This document shows, in pieces, positions 36,649 through 50,303 of a stretch of 64,000 nucleotides of DNA. A program made the position numbers and the translations under genes. This DNA comes from Diospyros lotus. Its lineage: Eukaryota > Streptophyta > Magnoliopsida > Ericales > Ebenaceae. Where the stretch lies: contig NC_068347.1 in NCBI RefSeq assembly GCF_014633365.1, forward strand, positions 22,342,433-22,406,432, read 5' to 3'. Below the pieces are notes generated by a model. That model was not told the DNA's origin, searched no databases, and saw only the letters and a list, made by a program, of their open reading frames with translations. How positions within the stretch are numbered: position 1 is the first letter of the stretch; each line of letters starts with the position of its first letter.

Positions 36649-37389
36649 GGAGGCCACTAGAATAAACCAGGAAGTATACATGCGAGCTATCTGCTTCTTA
36701 TAAGGGCTGGTTGAACAAGGGTGGGGTGTATATTAATAAATATATAAATCTCTATATAACTTAGCTGTTACAAATACAAATGAGCAAAAGTTCGCATCTC
36801 TACCTACCAAGGTGCCATTCACTGGAAGGAAATAGGGGTGATGCGAATCCCCACTGTAACCTCATTAAGATTGTTAAATAATAATAGGAACTTGAAGGAT
36901 GTTAAAGAGGATGCTTAAAATCTTGCAGGACGTTAAAGGAGAAAACAGAAAATCAAGGAAGTAAAATACAGAATGTATAAACGAGCTTGCACTGAAAATA
37001 AAGTGGAAGTACAAGAAAAACTTGCTTGTTGAGGATGCACAAATCCGAGATAAGTCCCACCCGCGTACAGGAAGCAATGCAGCAATAGCAATGAGCAAAA
37101 ATGAGAGAATAAAATGGAGAATGTGAAGTGGAAGAAGAACACGGAGAGGAAATGAAGGAGCAATAGAATAGTGCAATTCGAAGAAGAGGATACACACTGC
37201 ACTGAAATAGGAGATTTGAACCCAATGACAATCGGAAGGAGAGAGTGCATACAGATATGCACGACAACTCTAGAAATTACCAAAATGGCCTTCTCTTCAT
37301 ATAATAAACAAAAATCTCTAGGGGCTCTATTGACAAATGTTAACTTAATTTATTTCTTTTTCCATTTTCTTATTACACCACCAAGTTAA

Positions 37390-37451
37390 TTATTTTCAAG
37401 TTATTTCTCACCATGGGCCTAAGCCCATGGTGAGAAATAACTTGAAAATAA
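37390..37451. repeat. Perfect 29-bp inverted repeat, 4-nt loop
   Basis: Arms 37390-37418 and 37423-37451 are exactly complementary around the loop CTAA; the apex is CCATGGGC/GCCCATGG. The sequence AAATTATGCAATCTAAAATTAT after the right arm recurs at about 37627, so a direct repeat accompanies the hairpin. Confidence 0.92.
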
Positions 37452-37839
37452 AATTATGCAATCTAAAATTATATATAAATATATATATATTTATATAAAT
37501 AAATATATATATATATTCTAAGCCTACCAGGCTTAATTTTTTCATTTGGGTTAGACCCGTGACCTCATTAATTAATCAATTGAGACCCCTTTCACTTAAA
37601 TTCCTGATTTCATGAACCATAAAATAAAATTATGCAATCTAAAATTATTTATGTGCCATCAAGCAATTTATCATTTAATATTAAAAATACTTAGACCCAT
37701 ATTTTAAATGCCATTAAATTGACGTTAAGTATTAAAACACCTAGACCCACTTTAGGGTCGTTACAGGATATGTTGTAAGAATTGTAAATTCTTTACAAAC
37801 AGAAACTAAATCATTTTTTTTTCAATTGCCAGAGAATAG

Positions 37840-40065
37840 AATGCACTAAATAATCTGTAAAAATCAAATCAACAAATACAAACATCTACTAATTGAAATC
37901 TCTATATTTGCAATAAAAAATTTCAAAATTGTTGCAACAACAAGACAATATCAACCACTTCGTAATGAATGTGGAATTTATTTCATGGTTATAACATATG
38001 TGAGAAAATTACATGATGAAACTATTCAAATTCCAAGACATGCATTCCAATTCATGACTCAAGAATTCAAATTCCAAGACATGCATTCCAATTCATGACT
38101 CAAGAAAGCATGTATGCAAGGGTCAATGCAACACAACGCTAGCAAGTATGAAAAATTAATTAAAAATTAAAAAATATTTTATAATTACCAATATTTTGAA
38201 AAAAAACTACTAATTCTAATTTCATACGCAAATTATAGATATCATTGGTTGCTTAGTGGGAGTCGATAACATTGAGAGCGTTGGCATAGCAAGAAACTTT
38301 GCAAAAAAAGAACTCCACATACTTGCATATGAGTAAAATTTTCATTTTCCAAACTTTTCGAAAATCAAGTTTTAAAATATTACAAATAGGCTACTATATT
38401 ATATTTCTTTTCCTATAACTAATTTAGTATCATGTAAATTTTATGGCATTGGTGTAACTACAATGAAAGAATGAAAGTGACATTGTAGAAAAAATTAGTA
38501 GAAACATTTGATTCTAGTTTCTATGATGATAAACATGGTCCTTTCATCATGATTGTCACTTTTACAACAATTAAAAAATTTCAAGATAAATAATATTATA
38601 AATAAAAAATATTATACTTTCCTATTAATTTTTTTTCAAAATTGATGCCTTACATTTAAATACTTTTAAAATTTACTATACAAAGAACATTATTAACTTT
38701 TTCTTATTAACCACAGACATTATATTCTCCTCGATAAATGCAACAAAAATTTATATCAATTTAAAAGTGTCGCAAGTCAAATCAATGAGTGAAAGGTCTA
38801 TTTCATATCTTTTACGTATGATAATTATATTATAGGTTAACCTTTTATTATATTATAGTTCCATTCCCTTATGAATCTACTTAAATAGCTCAAGAAGTTA
38901 CATCACATTTAAATCACATGTTTTCTACAACTAGAACTGAAATTCGAGTTATTGAAAACAAGGAAAACCTCCTTGTTCCATTAAAGGAGTAAATGTTTAT
39001 TAACAGAAAAATAATTTTATAAGTTTTGATGATAGAATGGACTATTGAAGAACAAGTAAAAAAATTATTAAATATAATACTTTAAATGAAACAAACAAGT
39101 TAATTGCTAGGATTCAAAACATCATTTAAAATAAATCTAATTTTATTATTATCTTTATTATCAGGAACATACCTTCACAGTTCAAGCAAAAGTAACGGAT
39201 GTTGAAACATTTTTTTGCTAATGTTATATTTCATGTAATATTTGTAACAAGAAGTTGATGCCCAATAATGGTGTATACATATATAATGGGTGCAATAAAG
39301 AATGCAAATATCCATTGATCACATAAAAAGAAAAAGAAAATTAAGTCAATTTTTCATTAAACTATTTTTTAAAATAAAATTAATAATAAAATAAACTAAT
39401 CGTGACATTTCAAGTATAATATATATCTTAGAGTGGCTGACAATATTGAAGATATAATATTTGTGCTCTTCAATAAAGAAATAGAAAGATTATTCGACAC
39501 TTCTGCTAATAAATTTCTAAACAGATTAAGTCCACAAAATTCAACTTTACTCGTGTAAATACAAAATTTATCAGGAAAAACCTTTGTGTTCAAAATAAAA
39601 GTCAATCCTTATAATTTAAATGAAGGATTGGGAAACTACACCATCTTAAAAATTTACGAATCACATGAAAAACTAGAATCAAATTACAGGTTTCAACAAG
39701 CAAAAAAGGTATCAATATACTTTCCTAGAGATTTTATAAAAAAAACTTATGATAGAAATACTTTATTTTAAAAATATACATTACTAATCTTCAGTTGCAT
39801 GTCAAAGAAAGGAAAGGATCAGAGCTTCAAGAACTTGAAGGGTTTGAGGTAATTTTTTTATTTATTAAACTCAATTTTCTTACTCAAAAAAGTTACTTAC
39901 AAAATTTTCAATTAAAAAATTACAAGATTTCCAACATCACTTGGAAATTTCAAATATTTCAGAACAAAAAATGAAAGACAAAGTAGACTTAGACCAGGAT
40001 AATGAAGATGAAGATGAACAACAAAACAAAAACAAAAAGAGAAAATTAATCTACTCGAATTAGAT
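37840..40065 (+). pseudogene. RPA1-like (replication protein A large subunit) relic
   Basis: Plus-strand fragments in the order of RPA1/RFA1 are visible. FAIKNFKIV then YQPLRNECGIYFMVITYV (37890-38010) fit the OB-fold A/B region. KHGPFIMIVTFTTIKKF (38530-38580) and INATKIYINLKVSQVKSM (38730-38790) fit OB-fold B. TVQAKVTDVETFF, CNICNKKLMPNNGVY and CNKECKYPL (39180-39320) fit the zinc ribbon of OB-fold C, followed by FKIKVNPYNLNEG (39590). A lysine-rich, acidic tail ends near 40062. Introns probably separate the pieces and stops break several. RPA1-like genes are carried by many plant Helitrons, where they presumably bind single-stranded DNA; the Helitron 3' end at 42433 supports that origin. 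The LTR at 32755-37765 sits immediately upstream. Confidence 0.75.
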
Positions 40066-40527
40066 ATATCATATAAGATAGAGTATTATACTTTTATGAT
40101 AAATGTTTTGTAATTTAATAACATGTGAAAACAAATTCAATTTAATTGCAAGTTTTATTCAATATTTTTAATAAATATGCTGAACTACATACTCTTCTAT
40201 TACAAATTATTATCTAAAATTTTTATTAATCTATTATTATTTAAAACTTTTATGACGAAAAACTTATATGTGGTTGGGATACTGGATATAATAGTAGTAG
40301 TGATGCCTTAATAGTGACAATTTACAAATAGGCCAGACATTATAACAGTTGTATTATTTGTGCGAGTTTAATGTATAACCATGAGACGGTTACACCCACA
40401 AGTTAAATATTCATACAATCCACATCTCTTTTAGAATTCTTACCTAAAATTAAAATTTTCAATTTAGTTAGCAGATTACCTATAATGTTAGGCTTTTATC
40501 TTATTTATATTTTTTGTAACTGGCTAA
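40066..40527. other. AT-rich, no gene seen
   Basis: Only short chance frames are present between the RPA1-like relic and the PIF-like element. Confidence 0.5.
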
Positions 40528-41788
40528 GGGCCTGTTTGATTGGCCATATTTTTCATAGAAAATGGCTATTTTTTTACCTAAATTCTAACTTTTTTAGTGT
40601 TTGATTGCCTAATTTTTCAAGTAGATTAAATTCTCACGTGAGGGTTACATGACCCTCTTTTCTCACTTTTGCTGGAAAATGAATTCTTAGGAGGGGAGGG
40701 GAAAGAGAAATTATTTTCTAGGTAGGGAACCATCGATCTGCAGTGAGAGATGGGGAGAGGTAGCGACGAGAGCTCAATGGGAAACCATTGATCTCAGATA
40801 GAAATGGCTGAGAATGAGGATGAGCGAGAGAGAAAGGGCAAGCAAACTATGGCTAATAATGGAGTAAGCAAGCGAGGGTAAGGTTTCCCCTTCCCCATGA
40901 AGCAGATCTGCAATGAGAGAGGGACAGAGGTAGCGAGGGAGTGATGCAGCGAGAGAGAGACAGAGGCAGCAAATGAGTGATGCAGCAAGAGAGGGACAGT
41001 GGGAGTGATGCAGCGAGAGAGAGCGAGCAAGCGAGTGAGAGAGAGCGACGGTGGAGGTGATGGGGGAGGCAAGGAGAAGAAATGGGTTTGGGAGATAGAG
41101 AGAGAGAGAGAAAGATGGCTAGCGAAGATGGCAGCGATGGCGATGGGAGCTGCAACCGATGTTGGCGGGGGCGATGGGCGCTACAACCGGCGATAGGCGC
41201 TGCAACTTGCTAGGTGTGTGTATGTATATTTGGTTTTTTGAATATTTTGTATAGTATATTTGATTTATTTTTAGGTAATTTCTAGGTAGAAAATTAAGCC
41301 AATCAAACGTATTTAATTAATATTTTTTTATAATTTAATTTTAGGTAATTTAATTCCCTGGAATTCATTTTCTTTCCACCCAAATTTCACCATTGCGTTT
41401 GATTGCATTATCTAAAATTTAATTATAGGTAATATTGTCTAGAAAACAAAAACCATCCCACCCTACAAATTTTTTCACCTACAAATTTAATTTAAAGAAA
41501 CTTTAAATGATTGTACCATACATATTTTTTCATAAAAAAGTTAAAAATGTTTGATTGCTTCCATAAAAAATATGTAATAAAACACACTAAGGGTGTGCTC
41601 GATTGTATTACCTAAAAAACAAAAACCACCCCACCCGCTTAGAAAATGAATTCCATAGAAATAAACTTTAAATACTTGTACCATACATATTTTTTCATAA
41701 AAAAGTTAAGAGTGTTTAATTGCTTTTCATAGAAAATACATAATAATTACATATTTTCTATGGTAAATATGTGCAATCAAACATATTC
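40528..41788. mobile_element. PIF/Harbinger-like non-autonomous element (1261 bp)
   Basis: The left end starts GGGCCTGTTTGATTGGCC and the right end, reverse complemented, starts GAATATGTTTGATTGCAC. The two then agree over ACATATTT..CATAGAAAAT. The trinucleotide TAA flanks both ends (40525-40527, 41789-41791), the usual PIF/Harbinger duplication. Further TTTGATTG segments inside (about 41300, 41400, 41590) suggest a second related copy or internal rearrangement. The middle (40680-41200) is purine-rich GAGAGAGCGA sequence. No transposase is seen. Confidence 0.65.
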
Positions 41789-42400
41789 TAAGTGTTCATA
41801 GTGAGAAGCAAAAAATACATGACATTTCTTATTATTTATAATATTTTTAATTTTTTACCATTCAAACATAATTTATTATATTTTTAATTTTTCACCATCC
41901 AAACATAATAAATCTTTAAACTTCAACCTTTATAAAAAAAAAATGTATGTCAATAGTCACACATTAATTATGCACATCTTACTATGAAAACATTGAATGA
42001 TGCATAAATAAAACAAGAATAGTACTATACTAAAAACTATTTGTAAAAAAAAAAACACACACACACATAACTATAAATGTACTAGGTTCATTTTATATCT
42101 ATTAAGGTCTTTTTTCAATTAAAAGTATATTATTTACTTTCACAAAGCCAATTCAAATCTTACAAAAAAAAAAATAATAATAATAAATAGATGATCCAAT
42201 TACGATATTAAAATTTAAAAAATATATATATTATATAAAAAAATCAAACAACAAGAATAAAACAAGAAAATATTTCACACTAATCTACAAAGCTAACAAA
42301 ATCTATAATATATTCCAAGCAAAAATTTATTTTAAATTTTAAAAAATTAAAATAATACTAGCAATATTTACAAAAAAATATCACTATTATTTATTTATAA
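41789..42400. other. AT-rich Helitron interior, no gene seen
   Basis: Homopolymer-rich AT sequence leads to the Helitron terminus. Confidence 0.5.
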
Positions 42401-42403
42401 AAA

Positions 42404-42433
42404 CACACGTGCATCGTGTGAAATAACACCTAG
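42404..42433 (+). mobile_element. Helitron 3' terminus (hairpin and CTAG)
   Basis: A perfect 6-bp stem CACACG (42404-42409) / CGTGTG (42415-42420) with loop TGCAT is followed after 9 nt by CTAG (42430-42433) and a T. This is the canonical plant Helitron 3' end (GC-containing hairpin about 10 nt before CTRR, inserted between A and T). With the RPA1-like relic upstream on the same strand it defines a degenerate Helitron. The 5' end was not established; nested insertions may have pushed it far to the left. Confidence 0.8.
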
Positions 42434-43130
42434 TCTTATTATAAAAAGATTTAAATTAAACAGAGAAATATAAGAAGCTAATATATATATATGGAAATAT
42501 CTTTATGTGTGTGTGTATATATATATGCATATAAATATGTTATACGTATATAGATATCTATATATAATTTGACTAGAATCTATTTATATATAAAATAAAT
42601 ATATTTTTAGCAGGTATACTTTTAATTAAACTATTAATTATTTAAGTTACCAAAAATTTAACTTGAGGATAGATATTTGAGTAAAAAGAATAAAACACTT
42701 AAACTTTAGAATAAATATTAAATTAGAATGGGTTTTTCCTGAAAATGATTTAAATTATAATTTTTTTGAATAATTTATTATTATTATTATTATATATTTG
42801 AAATGTAATTATAAAATTAGGCATATTGAAAAATATAAAAAAATGTGTTATAAAATTTAAAAAAAAAGTCAAGAGTTAATTGTATATTTTTGAAAATTAA
42901 AATTTTTAAATTTATTAAGCTATAAAATTAGGAGACGTTTAAACCGACCTACCTTGTGATTGCATGTACTGCACGCCGTGTAAGGCGCGTCGTAGTAGGT
43001 TTCGTGGCCTAATAAAGGACTCCGCCTTGCGTGAATGGTTGGTGGATTCCGCGTCATCCAGTACACCTACCTCTTAACCAATGGCAATTTGTAGAGGGTA
43101 GTTTCGTCCAAATACAGCCCCTTCTTGGTC
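42434..43130 (+). promoter_or_regulatory. Upstream region of polyubiquitin gene
   Basis: The stretch is AT-rich up to 42930 and then mixed-composition sequence (42930-43130) including ACTGCACGCCGTGTAAGGCG. It lies between the Helitron end and the presumed TATA element, so the proximal promoter is probably within the last 200-500 bp. Specific factor sites cannot be assigned with confidence. Confidence 0.5.
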
Positions 43131-43137
43131 TTTAAAT
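43131..43137 (+). promoter_or_regulatory. TATA-like element of polyubiquitin gene
   Basis: TTTAAAT lies about 30 bp before the likely transcription start (CATTCAATCG region, about 43165) and about 115 bp before the leader-intron donor. It is a weak match; no better TATA is nearby. Confidence 0.4.
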
Positions 43138-43164
43138 TGAAGCGATTCTCAGCCATTTCTTTCA

Positions 43165-43214
43165 TTCAATCGTTCTCTTCCTCTATCGTCTGATCAGATC
43201 GTTTCAATACCAAG

Positions 43215-43246
<32 letters not shown>

Positions 43247-43249
43247 AAG
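43165..43249 (+). other. 5' UTR exon of polyubiquitin gene
   Basis: A pyrimidine-rich leader with a (TC)n tract at 43215-43240 ends CTCTCAAG at 43249, directly before GTAAG. The start coordinate is estimated from the TATA position. Confidence 0.6.
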
Positions 43250-45425
<2,176 letters not shown>

Positions 45426-45585
45426 ACGTCCTGGTCATTTGTTGTTCCGTGACCCTTCTCCATGGGTCTAGTCTCTTATTATCTTGTGTGTTTTGGTATA
45501 TGCTGTTGGGAGCCATTCTAATATGGTTGCTCCCCTTTTTAAACAGTAATTTGTTTCTTTTTCCTGTGTGTTTCAGTTAAGTGTC

Positions 45586-45608
45586 TTTCGAGGCCAATGG
45601 CCTCGAAA
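45586..45608 (+). other. 10-bp hairpin in polyubiquitin 3' UTR
   Basis: TTTCGAGGCC and GGCCTCGAAA form a perfect stem around the loop AAT, 25 nt before the AATAAA signal. It could be an RNA structure in the 3' UTR; the function is unknown. Confidence 0.7.
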
Positions 45609-45632
45609 TCGTGTTGTGTTTTGAGTACAATT

Positions 45633-45638
45633 AATAAA
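45633..45638 (+). terminator. Polyadenylation signal of polyubiquitin
   Basis: AATAAA lies 208 bp after the stop codon, followed by GT-rich sequence (TTGTCTGCTGTGATAG). This is consistent with a cleavage site around 45655-45670. Confidence 0.7.
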
Positions 45639-45659
45639 TCGTGATTCTTGTGCAAATCT

Positions 45660-48600
45660 TTATTTGTCTGCTGTGATAGTGTAGTATCTGTCTGTGCGCC
45701 TTGGGGTGCATTATCATCAGGGCATTGTTAGCACCACAAAGATCTACCGGCTCCGGTGCCGGAAACTACTATTGAGTTGTATTTCCCTTCACATGGTTGC
45801 ATTATCATTAGAGCATACCTGATTCCGGTTGTTTCTCCTTTATATTTACACTTCTCTGAAATTTTCTGCCTTTGAATTGTTGAAATTAGTATATTATGGA
45901 CTTAGGAACAAACCCAACTTCGGAATTGTTTTCGTTGTACAGGTTCACTTATTTTTGTATTCCAAGAAAGGTATTTGATGCTATCTCTAAAGAAGTTGAA
46001 GGGTAGGCTAAGTTTCCTGCAACTATTCTATCCGCTGAAGAACTGTTGACCTCAAAATTATCAAAACTTGCATGAAACCTGCATTATTGGACTTGGAATC
46101 CTTTATAAACTGACCCAAAAAATTGTGACGCTATTTTTTGAGCAAAATTGGAGCATGAGCATGATGATGTAGGGTTGGAAGGACTTAAATCTTCTCTTAC
46201 ATTAGTTTTTTTTATTTATCTCATAAAAAATAAAATAAATTATTTATTATTCAATCAATGTACTTTAAATCATTAATGATTCAATTTCAAAAAAATGAAC
46301 ACCTCTATTTAATGATGCGGTTTTTACTGTCCACCGCTGCTTTCTCTCCGTTTATAGATTGCTTGACGTCTAACCTTTTCCTTCAGTTTATTGATTTATT
46401 AATATCTATCAGTACTTCGCATGGAGACCCAGAAAAATAATTTTCTAATTTTGTAGTGATTTCATAGAAATTTGTATTTTTCAATTAATAAAGTTGTACG
46501 ACGATTGACACAATTTTTGGCGTATCTGGAACACTACTTTATTAAAAGGATTAAAAAAATTATAGACATGTGCATCCCATAGTCCAAATAGGCGTGTTGG
46601 ACACACTATGGTCCATGGCACCATTTTGTAACAATATTATATATATATACACACACATAATATAAGAGAGAATTGGGAAAGTCTGGTGAAAAAACAAAAC
46701 CCTAAATCAAATTAGTAAAACCACCACGCACCCCCTCCCCCTCTGCCCTCTCCGTGACTTGCCGCCAACTCTGACTCTGGTCATTGTCTGAGTCTCTAGG
46801 ATTCGCCAGACGTCTTTTGAGACTTCCAGGAAGAGAGAGGACCAGCAGAGGGAGGGAAGAGAGAAAAGAAGCTAGGGGAAGAAGAGCTTGAGAGAGAGAG
46901 AGCAATTCATTTTGGATTTAAACTATTTTATCTCCATTCTTTACATCATGAATGCCTACTTAAAAAGACTAAATTTTATCACTAAAGCTACAAAATCCAA
47001 ATTACAGCCCCGTGACCTTTTAGTTATAAAAAAGGCAATTTTACCATTAACTTCCTTTCAAAATTTAATGATTCAAATTAAACTTCTCATTGTCTAGAGA
47101 AAAACTTGACGGGAAGTTTTGTAAACTTTCCCAGCTCAAATCACTTTACAATTGCAATAAGAAAATGGTAGGATCCCCTTTATGTGCCAGCACCAACTCT
47201 ATCAAAGTGGGGGAGGACTTGCTACCGTTAACTGTTGCAATTCTTCTTTGGTAATCCAAGTGCGGTCTAAATTTGGGGGATCCCACCCATTTAACAAGGA
47301 AGAATCATCTGTACAGCCCTGATAAAAGAAATCCTTTCATCTAAAATAATATGAATTTCATACTTGTGGGTATTATTAATATAATGACCTTTATATGCAA
47401 AGCTAAACCCAAAGTTAGATGGTGCACTACTGACATACAATTTGTCCAATTTGTTTTAACAAGCTTGTAATGTAAAAACAGTGCCTGGAGGAATCCACTC
47501 TGATGTAAGTTGAATCATGGCATAATCCCCAATATGAAGTTTAGCATAATGTTTTCGAGGGCCAACTCATACTTACTATGTTATGTTGCTTGCTTCGATG
47601 ATTTATTTACTTAGCATTTTGAAGGGGCAAAACACTATAGCATGCTGAAGATCATGCAAAGGGGATATGGTGAAATTCTTCAGGTACTTGACAAACTTCT
47701 TCTAGCTCGGGTATTTGAGTGGCCATGGGAACTTTCAATCGCTACAACAGACTATCCAGCTACCTCATGCTCCAATGCTTTTGGATTAATGATCTGTAAT
47801 TCTTTTTCTTCTGTTATTTCCCTAATTTTGTGGTCACAATCATCATTTAGATCACCCAACTCATTGATATAATGTTCATAGTTTTTATTCGTTTAGGTGC
47901 CTTCTTTCATTTACTCCTTTATTGTTCTCCATAGTTACGGTCCGTGTTGGGGAAATAGCAGATAAGTGAACAAAATCCTTATATGAAGTATTATAATACT
48001 GAGTCCGTAATTGAGATTTTACTGATTTGTCCTTTGTTCTTATTGTCACTTATATGGTATAAGAGAGAGATCTGGTTCAATGGTCTCAGCCCTAGGAGTC
48101 AAGGCTGCTTGTATGTCATTTGGAGGCATTGCATATTTGTTCCTCTCTCCCAATGACAGGTCAAAGCATGCAGCTGCAGATCCTTCATGCTCTGTAACTC
48201 TTCGCAACGCCATGATAAACCAATTGCTAAGCCTTTTATCACTTTTATGGCACTGCAAAAATGTTATATATGGTAAAACAACTAATCCAGTAACTTATGT
48301 TCTACTGAACCATATTTGGTGGGGTTGGCTTGCAGGTGGGTAATGTGCAACTTGAATTATTGGGATAGAGCAGCTCTTCCAATTGCGTGCATCAATGAAT
48401 CAATAATAGGAATCTTACAGGAAAGATGGTTCCATCCCTACTTTTCAGCATCTCCTTCAGGATAGTGTAGAAGGTTCTCTCTTACCATTTCTTACCTTTA
48501 AGGTACAAACGATGCACCTTGGCATGATCTGTGTTTGATCCCATGTTTGCTTGACTGATTGAGGCTTTTGTTCAATTCCTACTCCTTCACATAATTTTAT

Positions 48601-49090
48601 GGCAATCAAGTACCACGATCTCTGGTTGATTACTGTTTGTTAGCTAGCAGGGATCTTGTTCTTGCTCTTGGAAATGATTCTTCATAGAAGTGGTAGTCTT
48701 CTTATTGATTTTGCTGCTTGGTGCGGGGCATATAGCTTTGCTTTGTCATTAACATGGTTTGGCAATGGGATTTCTGAAAGCTACCTCAAGCTACCATTGC
48801 CTACAAGATACAGGTCTCAGCTGCATCTTTGTATGCCTTGGTTGCATTAACAATGGGGGCAGCATGATGCCAGTAAAACTTCCGCCTCCAGTGATTGTAT
48901 CTTCCATTTTGGTGTATTTTCTTTCACATGGTTCTGATCAGGTGATGTAGTGTTTGGTTGTTTCCATATTGTTGCACTTCGTATTTACTACCATGCGGAA
49001 ATTTTGGCCTTTGAATTGTTCAAATCAGGATTTTTTGGGGTCAGGATTAACCCAACTTCCGAATGGTTAGGTTATTATTGAAGGAATTAC
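45660..49090. other. Intergenic with duplicated ubiquitin 3' flank
   Basis: Sequence at about 45770-45930 (TTTCACATGGTT-like, GGTTGTTTC, GCCTTTGAATTGTT, AACCCAACTTC) recurs in the same order, diverged, at about 48890-49070. Between them no gene could be recognised. The 47180-47310 minus-strand translation (WDPPNLDRTWITKEELQQL) looks protein-like but was not identified, and 48080-48340 has an 87-codon plus frame of unknown nature. The region may hold a decayed gene or element. Confidence 0.4.
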
Positions 49091-50300
49091 TCTTCGCATC
49101 TTCTCTCTGGAAACATTGAACTAATTTTGCTCTTTTCCATGATTGATTATTGTAGTCTTCCCATTGCCAAATTATTGGCCTCTTTAGTTAATAATTAATT
49201 GTGATGATTATTAGTGGTTAATGGTAAAATGTGTCTCATTCCGTTTGTACTCAATTCTCTGTTTTACTGCAGAGACTCTGTTCATTTGTACTGGCTAAAA
49301 AAGATTTGTAAGGGTGGAGCCTTGTCAACTAAAGATCAAGTTCCATTATTTTCACCAACACAACTGATAGTTGAATTTTCGTTGTTCTTGAACAAATGTT
49401 GACCATAGTTAGATCTTGATAGTGAGTAAATTTAACATAAGTTGATCTTACTGTATAGGAGTTCAATTAAAAGTTGGGGCAACTAAGATGATGTGATTTT
49501 GTTCTTGTTGGTGTCTTTGTACTTCGCTTACATAAAAGACTTAAAAAGGGGTGACTTTGAGACTAGCAAGCTCCACCACAATATTTGAGCTCACTAATAT
49601 AACTACCTAGTTGAATTAATATCTAGCATGGTTTTGAAGTGATTTTTTTTATTTTTCATGCTAACATGTGCAAATGTAAACATTGACTCAACTAAATGAA
49701 CTCGAGGCTTTGTTTAGTATGGTCGATGTTGGAACTTAAGTTTAAACTTATAAATATTTTTAAAAGGCCATCTTATGAAAAATTCTTGAAGTATTTGGTT
49801 GATTAATGTAAAAAATTGTATTTTTAAAACATTTAAAAGTCAAAAACTCAATAAATGCTATCAGAAGTCTAAAAAATAAATTTTAGAAATTATACCAAAT
49901 GCTTTGAGGCTTCTTTGATATCTGCCAACAGAAGAGAAGTTGGGTTTGTTGTTGAAGGCTGTTAAAATAAATGAGGCAGGCTTCCTTTCCTTTTTGATCT
50001 GGAGGGCATTGAGCTTCCATGCCAAGCCCCAAGCCCCAAGGGAGCAACCTATTAATATTTAATATTTTAAATATTAGATATTAAGATTACTAAATTGATA
50101 ACTTTTTCCAACAATATTTCTCAACCTATAGTTTAATAATTTGAAGCTACTAACTGATAGCCTAAGCAAAGTACCAATAAAGTATGGGTCACAAATTGAA
50201 ATGAAGGAAGGAACAAAAATTAGGTTTCTAGAGACCCAAATAGCTATGAATTCCTTTCTTAGGAAGAGCGGTCACAAATTGAGAAGAAGAAAGGAACAAA
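49091..50300. other. AT-rich intergenic, no gene seen
   Basis: Only short chance frames are present, and no transposon termini were identified. Confidence 0.45.
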
Positions 50301-50303
50301 GAT

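Larger units (their letters stand above)
32755..37765. mobile_element. Solo LTR (2746 bp without nested insert)
   Basis: It begins TGTAAGGGCCCTC and ends TTTAGGGTCGTTACA, with a perfect target duplication GGATA at 32750-32754 and 37766-37770. It is the same family as the composite LTR 57-5613 in opposite orientation. It contains a nested solo LTR at 33002-35261, a GAGCTCGCGG-type minisatellite at 36214-36450, compound TA/TG microsatellites and a large perfect hairpin at 37390-37451. No coding region is recognised. Confidence 0.88.

Noticed and set aside
48055..48075. TGGTATAAGAGAGA, similar to a copia primer-binding site
   Set aside because: There is no LTR edge upstream and no gag downstream; 10 of 12 matching bases is not enough alone.
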